A stretch of DNA of 64,000 nucleotides from Candidatus Babelota bacterium. Lineage in GTDB: Bacteria; Babelota; Babeliae; Babelales; Vermiphilaceae. The position numbers and the translations under genes are program-made. Shown here piece after piece: positions 44,148 through 53,679 of this stretch; position 1 is the stretch's first letter, and each line of letters begins with the position of its first letter. The notes under the pieces were generated by a model that was given only the letters and a program-made list of their open reading frames with translations, did not search any database and was not told the DNA's origin. Location of the stretch: positions 19,022 through 83,021 of the forward strand of contig JAJCZC010000039.1 in NCBI GenBank assembly GCA_029262575.1. The letters are read 5' to 3'.

Positions 44148-46097
44148 ATGAAATATACTATGCAAAATCTACTCAAAGAAGATCGCTTATTTTCAGTTAG
44201 TCAACGATTCAAAGAAGGTGCTCGAGTAAAAGATCGTTCCTTGTTTGATTTGGCCGACAACAATTATTGTGATTATTGGCAAAAAGAGGCTGAAAATCTG
44301 CATTGGTTCAAAACTTGGGATAGGGTACTCGATTGGCAGCCGCCGCATGCCCAATGGTTTATAGGTGGTAAAACCAATATTTCCTATAACTGCCTTGATC
44401 GCCATATGCCGGCATTGAAGGATAGAATAGCCTATTTTTGGCGTGGGGAATATGAGGGATGCGAGCGAATGTATACGTATGGCGATATGCATGAATGGGT
44501 GCAAAAATGTGCCAATGGGCTCAAAAAACTTGGCGTAAAAAAGGGTGATCGTGTTGCCATTTATATGCCAATGATAGTCGAAGCGGTTGTTGCCATGCAG
44601 GCATGTGCGCGTATTGGGGCCATTCATACGGTTGTTTTTGCCGGATTTTCATCCCACGCTTTAGCCGAACGCATAAATGATGCAGAATGCACATTGGTTA
44701 TTACGGCAGATTTTGTGCATCGCAAAGGCAAGAAAATACCAATTAAAAAGCAGGTTGATGAAGCAGTTAAAGATTGTGCCACCATAGAACATGTGATGGT
44801 GTTCTCAACTGTCGAGGAATCATGTGCTATGACATCAAAACGGGATGTTTGGTATCATGAATTGGTTGAGGGTGTTGCCAATGTTTGTTCAGCAGAACCT
44901 ATGGATGCAGAAGATCCACTGTTTATTTTATATACATCTGGCACCACCGGAAAACCTAAAGGCATCGTACACACTGTGGGCGGCTATATGGTTGGCGCTT
45001 ACACCACCACCAAATATGTTTTTGATATCAAAGATTCAGATGTTTTTTGGTGCACAGCTGATGTCGGTTGGATTACTGGACACACCTATGTTGCTTATGG
45101 GCCAATGTTAAACGGTATGACGCAAGTTATGTATGAAGGTGCGCCAAATTATCCGCATAAAGGTGTTTTTTGGGAGATTATTCAAGAGTATGAGGTTTCT
45201 ATATTTTATACTGCTCCAACGGCAATTCGTATGTTCTCAAAATGGGGCGCAGACATTCTCAAGGCATATGATTTAGGTTCATTGCGCTTGTTAGGTTCTG
45301 TTGGCGAACCACTCAATCCAGAAGCTTGGATGTGGTATCATGAACATGTGGGCAATAAAAAATGCCCTATTGTCGATACCTGGTGGCAAACCGAAACTGG
45401 CTCCATTATGATTACCAACTTGCCAAGTATTGATAAACAAAAACCGGGTTATGCAGGCAAACCATTGCCTGGCATTGAGGTTGAGCTGGTTGATGAATCG
45501 GGTAATCAAATTCAACATGGTTCAGGGTTGTTAACAATTAAAAAACCGTGGCCATCAATGTTGCGTACATTGTGGAAAGATGATGCTCGTTATCGCGCAA
45601 CCTATTTTAGGTCACCAGACTATGATACCTATTATTGTGGTGATGCTGCAGCAAAAGATGAAGATGGCAACATTATGATTATAGGCAGAGTTGATGATGT
45701 GATTAATGTGAGTGGTCACCGTATTGGCTCAATGGAAATCGAATCTGCTCTGGTTGATCATGAAGCGGTGGCTGAAGTTGCGGTGGTGCCAAAGCCGCAT
45801 GAAATTAGAGGTGAAGCAATTGTTGCTTTTGTGATATTAAAAGAGCATATTTTACCCGATGACGCATTAAAGAATACACTCAAAAAACATGTTGTAGATA
45901 TGATTGGTGCGATTGCTCGTCCCGAGACGATCATATTTACTCAAGATGTGCCTAAAACTCGGTCGGGCAAAATCATGCGTAGATTGTTACGCGAAATGGT
46001 CCACGATCTTCCGTTGAGTGATATGACAACATTAGCAAATCAAGAGGTGGTGAGTTCGCTCAAAGAGCATTATCAATTTGCCAAATCGCGTAGTTGA
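44148..46097 (+). CDS. acs: acetyl-CoA synthetase
   Basis: 649 residues, the normal length. Matches run from the N-terminal WFKTWDRVLDW through IYMPMIVEAVVAMQAC, the A3 motif LYTSGTTGKPKGIVHT, TWWQTETGSIMITN and [18 protein letters not shown], to the acetylation-site lysine in TRSGKIMRRLLR near the end. It makes acetyl-CoA from acetate, ATP and CoA. A diverged piece of its C-terminal coding region lies at 48912-49166. AGGGAG precedes the ATG. Confidence 0.97.
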   Translation: MKYTMQNLLKEDRLFSVSQRFKEGARVKDRSLFDLADNNYCDYWQKEAENLHWFKTWDRVLDWQPPHAQWFIGGKTNISYNCLDRHMPALKDRIAYFWRGEYEGCERMYTYGDMHEWVQKCANGLKKLGVKKGDRVAIYMPMIVEAVVAMQACARIGAIHTVVFAGFSSHALAERINDAECTLVITADFVHRKGKKIPIKKQVDEAVKDCATIEHVMVFSTVEESCAMTSKRDVWYHELVEGVANVCSAEPMDAEDPLFILYTSGTTGKPKGIVHTVGGYMVGAYTTTKYVFDIKDSDVFWCTADVGWITGHTYVAYGPMLNGMTQVMYEGAPNYPHKGVFWEIIQEYEVSIFYTAPTAIRMFSKWGADILKAYDLGSLRLLGSVGEPLNPEAWMWYHEHVGNKKCPIVDTWWQTETGSIMITNLPSIDKQKPGYAGKPLPGIEVELVDESGNQIQHGSGLLTIKKPWPSMLRTLWKDDARYRATYFRSPDYDTYYCGDAAAKDEDGNIMIIGRVDDVINVSGHRIGSMEIESALVDHEAVAEVAVVPKPHEIRGEAIVAFVILKEHILPDDALKNTLKKHVVDMIGAIARPETIIFTQDVPKTRSGKIMRRLLREMVHDLPLSDMTTLANQEVVSSLKEHYQFAKSRS

Positions 46098-46167
46098 TTG
46101 TAGTTAGCATTATTGATTTATTTATGCTTTGCGCATTATGCTTTTATTTTAAAGAGGAGTACGATTA

Positions 46168-48789
46168 ATGGATAAAGATGCTATTTTAAAAATATTGTCG
46201 AATCTTGAGCGCCAGTTGCGTGAGCAACAGCAACAAATAAATAACCTCAAAAATCAATTAGTGCATAAACAACATGAAGCTAAGCCAGAGAAGGAAACGC
46301 TTGATCATCAGGTTGTCAAAGAAAGTGCACGACCTTTAGAGCCTAAAAGGGGGCCATTTGCCCCTCAACCGGAAGGTAAGCAGCGCGAAATTTCAAGGGG
46401 ACCAGCTAGACAACCCTCACAAGGGCCAGAGAGTTACCCTCAGAAAAAGCCAGTTGCACAAAAAAAACAAACATTGGGTGACATCGAACTTTGGGTAGGT
46501 AATTATGGCCTACAAATTTTAGGCGTCATTATCTTTCTTTTTGGAGCAGGATTCGGTTTAAAATATTCAATTGAAAAGGGTTGGATTACGCCAATTATGC
46601 GATTTGCCTCAGCGATTGTGACAGGGTTAGGCTTTATTGGCCTTGCAGAATATATACATCAAAAAAAGAAGAAGTGGGCAGATGCGTGTTTGGGCGGTGG
46701 TGTAGCACTCCTTTTCGGTGCCATCTATTATGGCTATGAATACTATAATCTTTTTTCCATTAACTATGCGGTGGTAGGAAGTTTACTTGCAGGTGCCTTA
46801 GGACTATCATTGGCGATACGTTATAACTCTCAAGTTGTGGCAACATTGAGTGTGTTAGGAAGTTACGTGTTACCAATGTTTATAACACATCAAACGTTTG
46901 ATCCGTCATTTACTGCAGGTTATTATTTGTTGCTTAGTGCATGTTCAGTGTTTTTGGCATGTCGTTATGATTGGGTAGGCCTATTTGTTACCACTTGTGC
47001 AAGTCTTGTATTTGTCGATTTATCGACAATGTTTAATCTTTTTGGCGAAAAAACATCGTATAGCCTGCATTTTATCGTTGGCATTTTTGCTATTTTCACT
47101 TTGATTCCTCTTTTATTTTGTGTGCTAAAAAAATGTAATTGGTTTGCCTCTTTTTCTATTTTCTTTGCGGGCATATATAGCTTTCCGCGTATTTTGGTTA
47201 ATTTAGAGCATATGTTTAAAGGGGTCTATACGATACAGCAGCTTGCAACGTTAATCCTCGTTGGGTTTGGCTTATTTTATGGATTACTGTATCTTGTGCT
47301 GCAGGCTTATAAAAAAGATGAAGCTCTATATAAGGAAGTGGGCGGCACATTATTAATGCTGAGCATTGCAAGTTTTGCAGGTGCTATTTGGGCTCATTTT
47401 GATAATCATATGCGCATAGTTGTGCTGGCAGTATATGCCGTGTTGTTATATATTGTCGGTGCCTGTTATTCCCCGTCGCGAGTTATGCGTTTTATGTCTA
47501 AGGGGGTTTGGGCTTTTCCAGTGCTACATTACCTAGAATCACTTAATCATGCTACCCGAGTAACTTATTTTACGCAAAATACCAAATTTGATTTTTTATT
47601 TAATTCCATGACTTTATCGGCTTTTGTGTTAGCGGGCACTTTTTTCTTAGCATCATATGTTACAAATAAGTGTAAACAGAAGTTAAGTGAGGTTGAGCAT
47701 GGATGGGAACAGATTTTTGAAGTGCTTGGTTTATTGAGCATTATGTCCTTGATGTTTAGCAACGTTTGGCATTTCAAATATGTTTCAGTGGGGTTTAGTG
47801 TTTTTGCGGCTTCAGTTTTTATCATTGGGCGCTATTTAGGTAGAAGTGTTTGGCGATATGTGAGTGCATTTGCTGTATTTATAAATATTGGATTTGTGGC
47901 ATTCTATTACTCTCAATTGGTATGCGGATCTGGTAGCTGGATTGCTCATCTTACTTTTGGTGCATTTGCAATTTCTGCGACACTATGTGAATTGTTTAGA
48001 CGATATCGCCTAGAACATACCAGTAATGATGATCCATTAGTGCCGGACATAATTCAGTCTTTAGTTGGCCTTGGATGGTTTATGTGGGGACGAGTTGCCA
48101 TAGTTTCTTATTTTGAGCAATTTAGTGGGGAAAGTCAGCTACATACAATTAAAAATTCCATTCTCGTTGCATATTATATTCTTTGGGCTGGCATTACTTA
48201 TGTTGTTGGCTTGTTAAATAAAAAACGTTTGTGGTTGTTTGTAGGGGCATTGTCTATGTTGGCGAATGTTGCCTACATTGCATTTAACTATAATAAGTTT
48301 GTGTATCATAATTTGCCAATGATGACACATCTTATTTTTGGTTCATTGACTATAGTGAGTCTGCTATGTGCACTGATTACCAATAGGTATAAAGAAAAGC
48401 TTGATAAAGATGATCAGGCTTTTGTGCCGATTGGGCAAGGATTAGTAGCATTTGTAGGCTTCATTTGGGGTCATGTTGCGATTGTTTCTTATTTTGGCCG
48501 CCTATCTGGATATGATGAATTATATACGCTCAAGGAAGCACTGCTTACCATTTATTATGCGTTATCTGCATTAACTTGTATGACCGTCGGCTTGTTAAAA
48601 CGAAATTCAGTTGTGCGCTATTTTGGTTTTGCATTGATTGGATTAACCTTAATTAATTTGTGGAAAATTATTTGGAGCTTTCAAGATACGCTTTATCGCA
48701 TTGTGGCATTTCTTGTTGTGGGGCTTTTGATTATATTGCTTTCATTTGTGTATCAATATTTAAGTAAGCGAATAGCGGCAGAAGAATAA
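46168..48789 (+). CDS. DUF2339 polytopic membrane protein
   Basis: 873 residues: an N-terminal coiled coil (about 8-40, ILSNLERQLREQQQQ), a Pro/Gln/Lys-rich linker to about 100, then some two dozen membrane helices. WVGNYGLQILGVIIFLFGAG and SVLGSYVLPMF are typical of the DUF2339 family, whose function is not established. A related segment repeats within the protein (GRVAIVSYFEQFSGES and GHVAIVSYFGRLSGYD). AAAGAGGAG precedes the ATG. It lies between acs and the displaced acs fragment. Confidence 0.85.
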   Translation: MDKDAILKILSNLERQLREQQQQINNLKNQLVHKQHEAKPEKETLDHQVVKESARPLEPKRGPFAPQPEGKQREISRGPARQPSQGPESYPQKKPVAQKKQTLGDIELWVGNYGLQILGVIIFLFGAGFGLKYSIEKGWITPIMRFASAIVTGLGFIGLAEYIHQKKKKWADACLGGGVALLFGAIYYGYEYYNLFSINYAVVGSLLAGALGLSLAIRYNSQVVATLSVLGSYVLPMFITHQTFDPSFTAGYYLLLSACSVFLACRYDWVGLFVTTCASLVFVDLSTMFNLFGEKTSYSLHFIVGIFAIFTLIPLLFCVLKKCNWFASFSIFFAGIYSFPRILVNLEHMFKGVYTIQQLATLILVGFGLFYGLLYLVLQAYKKDEALYKEVGGTLLMLSIASFAGAIWAHFDNHMRIVVLAVYAVLLYIVGACYSPSRVMRFMSKGVWAFPVLHYLESLNHATRVTYFTQNTKFDFLFNSMTLSAFVLAGTFFLASYVTNKCKQKLSEVEHGWEQIFEVLGLLSIMSLMFSNVWHFKYVSVGFSVFAASVFIIGRYLGRSVWRYVSAFAVFINIGFVAFYYSQLVCGSGSWIAHLTFGAFAISATLCELFRRYRLEHTSNDDPLVPDIIQSLVGLGWFMWGRVAIVSYFEQFSGESQLHTIKNSILVAYYILWAGITYVVGLLNKKRLWLFVGALSMLANVAYIAFNYNKFVYHNLPMMTHLIFGSLTIVSLLCALITNRYKEKLDKDDQAFVPIGQGLVAFVGFIWGHVAIVSYFGRLSGYDELYTLKEALLTIYYALSALTCMTVGLLKRNSVVRYFGFALIGLTLINLWKIIWSFQDTLYRIVAFLVVGLLIILLSFVYQYLSKRIAAEE

Positions 48790-48852
48790 AAAAGTGGGGA
48801 TGCACAAATGCACCTCCAAACTATTTTTGCTATCGTGGGCTGCCCCATGGAT

Positions 48853-48908
48853 ATTTTGAAGGGTAATCAGATGATGCACAGAGCAATTGGCTGATTACCC
48901 TTCAAAAT
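48853..48908. repeat. 18-bp perfect inverted repeat
   Basis: ATTTTGAAGGGTAATCAG (48853-48870) and its exact reverse complement (48891-48908) flank a 20-base loop, 64 bases after the DUF2339 stop. No T-run follows, so it may be an element end or a strong RNA hairpin. The acs fragment begins within five bases of the right arm. Confidence 0.85.
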
Positions 48909-48911
48909 GAT

Positions 48912-49166
48912 TATTGATAGGATTGATGATGTTATAAACGTAAGTGGCCATCACATCGATTCAATGGAAATAGAGTCAGCATTGATTGACCATGAAGCGG
49001 TTGCTGAAGTTGCCCTGAACCGCATGAGATAAAAGGTGAGGCCATAGTTGCATTTGTGATATTAAAAGAAGGTATTTTACCTGATAAGACATTAAAAAAT
49101 AGACTCAAAGAGCATGTTGCAGATATGATTGGAGCTATTGCCCGCCCAGCGAATATCCTATTTAAG
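48912..49166 (+). pseudogene. fragment of an acs homologue
   Basis: About 250 bases matching the acs coding region near 45678-45940. In its first 100 bases most differences from acs are silent third-position changes (about 18 silent against 3 amino-acid changes by eye). A small deletion near 49015 then breaks the frame. It lacks both the 5' part and the last 150 bases of acs. The 48790-49454 gap also holds the inverted repeats at 48853 and 49241 and no supported gene. Confidence 0.9.
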
Positions 49167-49240
49167 GCGTTTTTAAGATGAACTGAGTGGCATATCTCTA
49201 TCTAAAATTCAAAGACTAGTTAATTTTCAGTCAAAAAATG

Positions 49241-49264
49241 TTCGATTTTTTATCAAAAATCGAA
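49241..49264. terminator. AT-rich hairpin, possibly bidirectional terminator
   Basis: TTCGATTTTT (49241-49250) and AAAAATCGAA (49255-49264) form a perfect ten-base-pair stem around TATC, with A-runs on the right that become T-runs on the minus strand. Confidence 0.5.
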
Positions 49265-49454
49265 AAAAAACAAAATATTCTTTTCTCTGTAAAACACCTT
49301 AATCTAAAGCATTTTAAGTGCGATCGCCCTGGAACCACGCCATTTCTTATTGCAATTAGGCGTTATTTGTTGTTATTGTGAAGTAAGTGTATGGGCTAGA
49401 TCGATAAATCAATGTCTATGTTAAATTAATTATTTTAAAGTGAAAGGATACAAT

Positions 49455-49766
49455 ATGAAAAAGATACACTTGCTTAGTATGCTGCTATTGACAGGAGTGC
49501 TTGTGCTCAAGGGTGCCTCTAGCTCAAAAAATGCTAATAACAATGAATTGTTAAAAGATATTGGAGAAAAAAAATTCGTTGTTGGAAAAGATGATAAGGG
49601 TCAGACAGTGGTTGATCTCGTTTATGAAAATCAGTTAAACGATCCGGATCTTGGTGAGCTTGATCTTAGTGAGTTTGAAGGAAATATGGCGGACTCTATT
49701 TTAGAAGGAATTAATTTTGTAGATGATAAAAAGGAAGACCATAACGAAAAGATAGAGGAAGAGTAG
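49455..49766 (+). CDS. small acidic exported protein
   Basis: 103 residues from the ATG at 49455 (AAGGA six bases upstream). A signal peptide of about 19 residues ends in LKGAS. The mature part is strongly acidic, with DLGELDLSEFEG in the middle and a Lys/Glu-rich tail. No cysteine and no known domain. It is probably disordered in part. It is convergent with the cysteine synthase gene. Confidence 0.65.
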   Translation: MKKIHLLSMLLLTGVLVLKGASSSKNANNNELLKDIGEKKFVVGKDDKGQTVVDLVYENQLNDPDLGELDLSEFEGNMADSILEGINFVDDKKEDHNEKIEEE

Positions 49767-49800
49767 TCGTCCTTATTGCTAAGAAAATTGCAAAGTGATT

Positions 49801-50781
49801 TTATGAGGCATATTTTTTAGATTGGTTTGTTTTGGTTGGCGTGCAGTTAATAAGTCTGGGGTTTTCATTTTCAGTGTAACAATGTTTAGTTAGATATGCT
49901 CTTCCAGAATCGCCAAATATCATAACACCTACACTTTGATTGTCAAAATGCTGATGAGCATAGTTGATTGCTGCCCATGCAACGGCGGCGCTGCTTGGTC
50001 CAACTAACATGCCATGTTGATGTGCCAATGTTTTGAGCAAGGGTAAAGCTAGTTCATCTTTTACCAATATAACTTCATCAACTACGGTTTCATCAAATAC
50101 TGGCGAAATAAAGTCCATGCCCATGCCATCAACATTATATGGTTTTGGGCGTCCGCCAGTTGCACGGTATGAATTGATCGAGTCCATTGCTAAAACTTTT
50201 ATATTTTTGTTTTGTTCTTTTAAAAATCGTCCGGCACCAGAAACGGTACCACCGGTGCCTGATGCGGCAAAATAATGTGTAATATGGCCATCTGTTTGGC
50301 GCCAAATTTCAGGACCGAGCAATGTGTAGTGTGCTTGTGCATTGGCAATATTAAAATATTGATTTGGCATAAATGAATTAGGTGTTTGTTTGTGTAGTGT
50401 CATTGCACGACTATGATAACTGTTAGGATCTTCTAAGCAATCGGTGTTGGGACACACTTCAACCTGGGCGCCAAATGCTTTAAGTGTGTTTAGCTTTTCT
50501 TTGCTGATTTTATCTGAAACACAAATGATTACCTTGTATCCCTTTGCGGCTCCAATCATGGCAGTTGCAATACCTTGATTGCCTGAAGATGCATCGATAA
50601 TTGTCCCTCCAGGTTTGAGGGTGCTATCTTTTTCAGCCTGTTCGATCATAAACAGTGCGGATCGATCTTTAACACTTCCGCCTGGATTTAGATACTCCAA
50701 TTTTGCATATAGTTTACCGCGTGGAACGGTGATCTCTATTAATGGTGTATTGCCTATTGCTTGAAAAATGTGTTTGTGCAT
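49801..50781 (-). CDS. cysteine synthase / cystathionine beta-synthase family enzyme
   Basis: 326 residues of PLP fold type II, started at the ATG ending at 50781 (AGGGG upstream). IGNTPLIEI, the PLP lysine in NPGGSVKDRSA, the substrate loop SSGNQGIA (often TSGNTGIG) and the phosphate-binding GTGGTVSGAG are all present. It makes cysteine from O-acetylserine and sulfide or related chemistry. It is the last gene of the minus-strand folC-atp-glycosyltransferase run, 15 bases after the glycosyltransferase stop. Confidence 0.9.
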   Translation of the reverse strand: MHKHIFQAIGNTPLIEITVPRGKLYAKLEYLNPGGSVKDRSALFMIEQAEKDSTLKPGGTIIDASSGNQGIATAMIGAAKGYKVIICVSDKISKEKLNTLKAFGAQVEVCPNTDCLEDPNSYHSRAMTLHKQTPNSFMPNQYFNIANAQAHYTLLGPEIWRQTDGHITHYFAASGTGGTVSGAGRFLKEQNKNIKVLAMDSINSYRATGGRPKPYNVDGMGMDFISPVFDETVVDEVILVKDELALPLLKTLAHQHGMLVGPSSAAVAWAAINYAHQHFDNQSVGVMIFGDSGRAYLTKHCYTENENPRLINCTPTKTNQSKKYAS

Positions 50782-50796
50782 GTTCAATCCCCTTTT

Positions 50797-51951
50797 TTAT
50801 TCTTGAGAAAACATGTTGCGATATAAATTAACGTGTTGTGCAACCATTTGTTCTGTTTTGAAATCAGAAAGATCTTCTTTGCATTCGCTCAAGGTTTGAT
50901 AGGTTTCTCTGGTGTGCGTTAAATTGAGCATTCCTTGGGCTAAATGTTGCCAATCTTTTTGTTTAAATAAATAACCATTTTGTCCGTCAATAATAATATC
51001 TGCTATCCCGCCTGTGTTATAACTTAATACGGGAAGTTTGAGCAAACGAGCTTCAACAATAGCACAAGGCAAGCCTTCCCACAATGAACTAAGCACAAAG
51101 GCATGCCAATTGAGCATAAATGGTGCAACCGTTTTTTGCCAACCATGTAATGTAACGACAGAGCTTAATTTTTTGTGTTTTATCCATTGTTCAATATCAT
51201 TGCGCAATGTGCCGTCCCCAATAATTTCTAAGCGTGTATTACAGTTTTTTTTATGCACATATGCAAAAGCTTTGAGCAGATCAAATATATTTTTCTGTTT
51301 TTTAAAACATGCAATGGTGCCAAAAATAAATGGTGTATTTGATGTGGGAAAAGATGCACATGTTCTTGCAGGTATATAAAATTGTTGCCAGTCTATTGCT
51401 GCACGAATAATTGAGTGTTTATTGGCAAAGCTGTGCAAATTGTTTATGCCAATCTTTACATCTTTTGATGAAACACAAACAAAGTGGGAGGTAATAAAAC
51501 TAGTAAGCCACTCTAAGCATTTGATAATGAGTTGAGCTGGTTTTGATTGGTGCTCATGAAATGCAAAACCATGAATGGTGTGCACGCGTCTTTTTATACC
51601 AGCAAAAAACGCGGCCCATCTGCCAAGTAAGCCAGCTTTTGTGCTATGAGTATGTACGATAATGTCAGGATATAGCTTTTTCAGTTTGTGCAGTTTTCTA
51701 GTGAGTGCAAAAAAACAGAAGAGTTCTTTGAATATGCCGCCAATACGTATCTCGCGAGTGAGTTCATCAAGTAAAAAAAGGTCAGAAGTTTTATCGATAG
51801 TTTCAGCTAAGGTGCCTTTTTTGCCCGAAATTAACATACTATGTATATCATGATTATGCATACCGTTAAGTAATGCGAGGCAAACTTTTTGGGCGCCACC
51901 AAGTTCAAGTTTGGTTATAATATAAACAATATGTAGTTGTTTGTGCTTCAT
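50797..51951 (-). CDS. glycosyltransferase family 4
   Basis: 384 residues. LELGGAQKVCLALL near the N-terminus, HTHSTKAGLLGRWAAFFAG, FGTIACFKKQKNIFDLLKAFA and the E-x7-E block SLWEGLPCAIVEARLLKLP define GT4. It resembles EPS/lipopolysaccharide mannosyl- or N-acetylaminogalactosyl-type transferases, but the donor is unknown. AAGGG precedes the ATG, 16 bases after the c-subunit stop, so it is in the same transcript as the F0 genes, an unusual partner. Confidence 0.92.
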   Translation of the reverse strand: MKHKQLHIVYIITKLELGGAQKVCLALLNGMHNHDIHSMLISGKKGTLAETIDKTSDLFLLDELTREIRIGGIFKELFCFFALTRKLHKLKKLYPDIIVHTHSTKAGLLGRWAAFFAGIKRRVHTIHGFAFHEHQSKPAQLIIKCLEWLTSFITSHFVCVSSKDVKIGINNLHSFANKHSIIRAAIDWQQFYIPARTCASFPTSNTPFIFGTIACFKKQKNIFDLLKAFAYVHKKNCNTRLEIIGDGTLRNDIEQWIKHKKLSSVVTLHGWQKTVAPFMLNWHAFVLSSLWEGLPCAIVEARLLKLPVLSYNTGGIADIIIDGQNGYLFKQKDWQHLAQGMLNLTHTRETYQTLSECKEDLSDFKTEQMVAQHVNLYRNMFSQE

Positions 51952-51967
51952 TGTTTTGCCCTTTTTT

Positions 51968-52927
51968 TTAAGTCAGAAGAATGAGTGATATGGCAATTAA
52001 AAAGGTGTAAATTGCACAGGTATCAATTAATCCTTGACCAAACATACTCACTTTTGAAATCGAGCTATAAAGTTCTGGTTTGAGCGCAATTTGATGGCAC
52101 GCAGAGGCTGCCGTTTTTCCGGATGCAATGCCGGGCCCTAAAGTACCAAGACCCATGCAAAAAGCTGCACCAATAAATGAAATGCCAGATAATAAAGAAG
52201 GGTTGGTGGGTAAAATAATGAGCATAAGTGAAACGAGTAATGCAAAAATCATTGGCGTTTCAATAATAGCTTGGCTAATGAAAGTAAATGACATGATGTT
52301 GCCGTATGCCTTTCGGTTAATGCCCAAGCCTCGACATGCTTGCTTTGCAAATGATGCTAAACCGATTGCGGGACCGATGCTACCAAGTCCAATACATAAA
52401 CCAGAAGCAACGAGTACTAATGCCTCGGGAATAGTTGATATATTGGTCGCTTGTGAACGAATAAGGATTGCAATAATAAATCCAAAAATTATGGGTGTTT
52501 GGATAATTGATTGGGTGATGAGCATGAAGCGTAAAATTTTATCTGCAAAAAATGGTTGTCGAGCAATAGCCAAACATGCTTCGCGTGCAGGAAATGATGA
52601 GGCTAAACCAATCACAAGACCGGATAAGCAAATTGCCAAAGCAATGCCAATTTCGGCGATGTTTGTGGGTAATGACTGTGTGACTCCTTTGCTTCCTAGT
52701 AATAGATAAAATGAGATTGTGACGCCCATGATTGCTGAAGTTTCAATAAGTGCGGTGCCCAAAATTGCAACACGTGCAATTTCATTTTGAGCTGAAGGTT
52801 GTTTATCAATTGCTTGCAGAGCGGCACGACTTGTTAAGCCTTCGCCTAAACCAACGCCAATAGAGTTGACACTTACTGTAAGTGCTACAGTGCTAAAATG
52901 TAGAAAACTGCCGATATGCTCTATCAT
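51968..52927 (-). CDS. atpE: fused four-hairpin ATP synthase c subunit
   Basis: 319 residues with eight membrane helices arranged as four c-type hairpins, against about 80 residues and one hairpin in ordinary bacterial c. Each has a Gly-rich first helix (GVGLGEGL, GLVIGLAS, GLGSIGPAIG, GLGTLGPGIA), a short polar loop (DKQP, ARQP, an irregular third, ALKP) and a second helix with the ion-binding position. That position is Glu62, Gln143, Glu223 and Asp302, so the second hairpin has lost its carboxylate. It overlaps atpB by four bases (ATGA). Rings of fused hairpins are known mainly in V/A-type rotors and a few Na+ F-types. Confidence 0.93.
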   Translation of the reverse strand: MIEHIGSFLHFSTVALTVSVNSIGVGLGEGLTSRAALQAIDKQPSAQNEIARVAILGTALIETSAIMGVTISFYLLLGSKGVTQSLPTNIAEIGIALAICLSGLVIGLASSFPAREACLAIARQPFFADKILRFMLITQSIIQTPIIFGFIIAILIRSQATNISTIPEALVLVASGLCIGLGSIGPAIGLASFAKQACRGLGINRKAYGNIMSFTFISQAIIETPMIFALLVSLMLIILPTNPSLLSGISFIGAAFCMGLGTLGPGIASGKTAASACHQIALKPELYSSISKVSMFGQGLIDTCAIYTFLIAISLILLT

Positions 52928-53679
52928 GTTATGCCTTTTTGTTTTTCAGGAAATTCATTTGTTATTGCAGTCGATAAATAGGTCAAGGTGAGCATTGCAA
53001 AAACAAATGCCTGTATAAGACCTTCAAAAACACCAAAAAAGAGAATCATGAGTAGATTTATGCCAGTAAATGAGCCTAAGCTTTCAAAAAAAGGTGAGCC
53101 ATAAATAATGCTGAAATATATAGCGGTGATAGTAGATCCACCAAAAATATTTCCAAATAGACGGAATGACATCGAAATGATTGTGGCTAATTTACCGATA
53201 ACATTGAGCGGCAGCATCAAAAAAAATGGCGCAAAATATTCTTTTATATAGGCCCAGAAGCCATGAGCACGAATTGCATAGTATTGTACATATAAAAATG
53301 AAATGATACCAAGTGCAAGAGTGGTATTCAAATCTCGAGTTGGTTCTTCCGTGCCAGGTATGAGTGAAATGCAATTGCATAAAACAATATAGATAAAAAG
53401 TGCCGCAATAAATGCAAAGTGCTTTAAAGAAAAGAACCCTAGAGTTTGCGTAGCCATATCCCTAAACATCACAACGAATGACATGACAACATGTCGTGCA
53501 GTGTCTGTTGATTTCCGTTTAATAAGATAATGAATTGCAATGCCGGCAACAAGAACAATTCCTAATACAATCCATGTTGATATAAGCGTCGTACGATTGA
53601 TATTGAAAAAAGGATGAGTATATCCAAATCGTGCGAAAGGTTGCCAATAATGTTCATCAAATAGTTCAAAGCCTTCCAT
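52924..53679 (-). CDS. atpB: ATP synthase F0 subunit a
   Basis: 251 residues with about six membrane helices. The essential arginine lies in SFRLFGNIFGG near residue 172, followed by a conserved late helix (LIQAFVFAMLTLTYLS). Subunit a forms the half-channels and works against the c ring. The gene overlaps both neighbours, the atpI-like gene by 14 bases and the c gene by four. No b, delta, alpha, gamma, beta or epsilon gene is in the window. Confidence 0.95.
   Translation of the reverse strand: MEGFELFDEHYWQPFARFGYTHPFFNINRTTLISTWIVLGIVLVAGIAIHYLIKRKSTDTARHVVMSFVVMFRDMATQTLGFFSLKHFAFIAALFIYIVLCNCISLIPGTEEPTRDLNTTLALGIISFLYVQYYAIRAHGFWAYIKEYFAPFFLMLPLNVIGKLATIISMSFRLFGNIFGGSTITAIYFSIIYGSPFFESLGSFTGINLLMILFFGVFEGLIQAFVFAMLTLTYLSTAITNEFPEKQKGIT

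Noticed and set aside
52128..52709. 193-codon open frame antisense to the c-subunit gene
   Set aside because: It mirrors the low-complexity hydrophobic codons of the real gene. The minus-strand frame has four clear c-type hairpins and an ATGA overlap with atpB.
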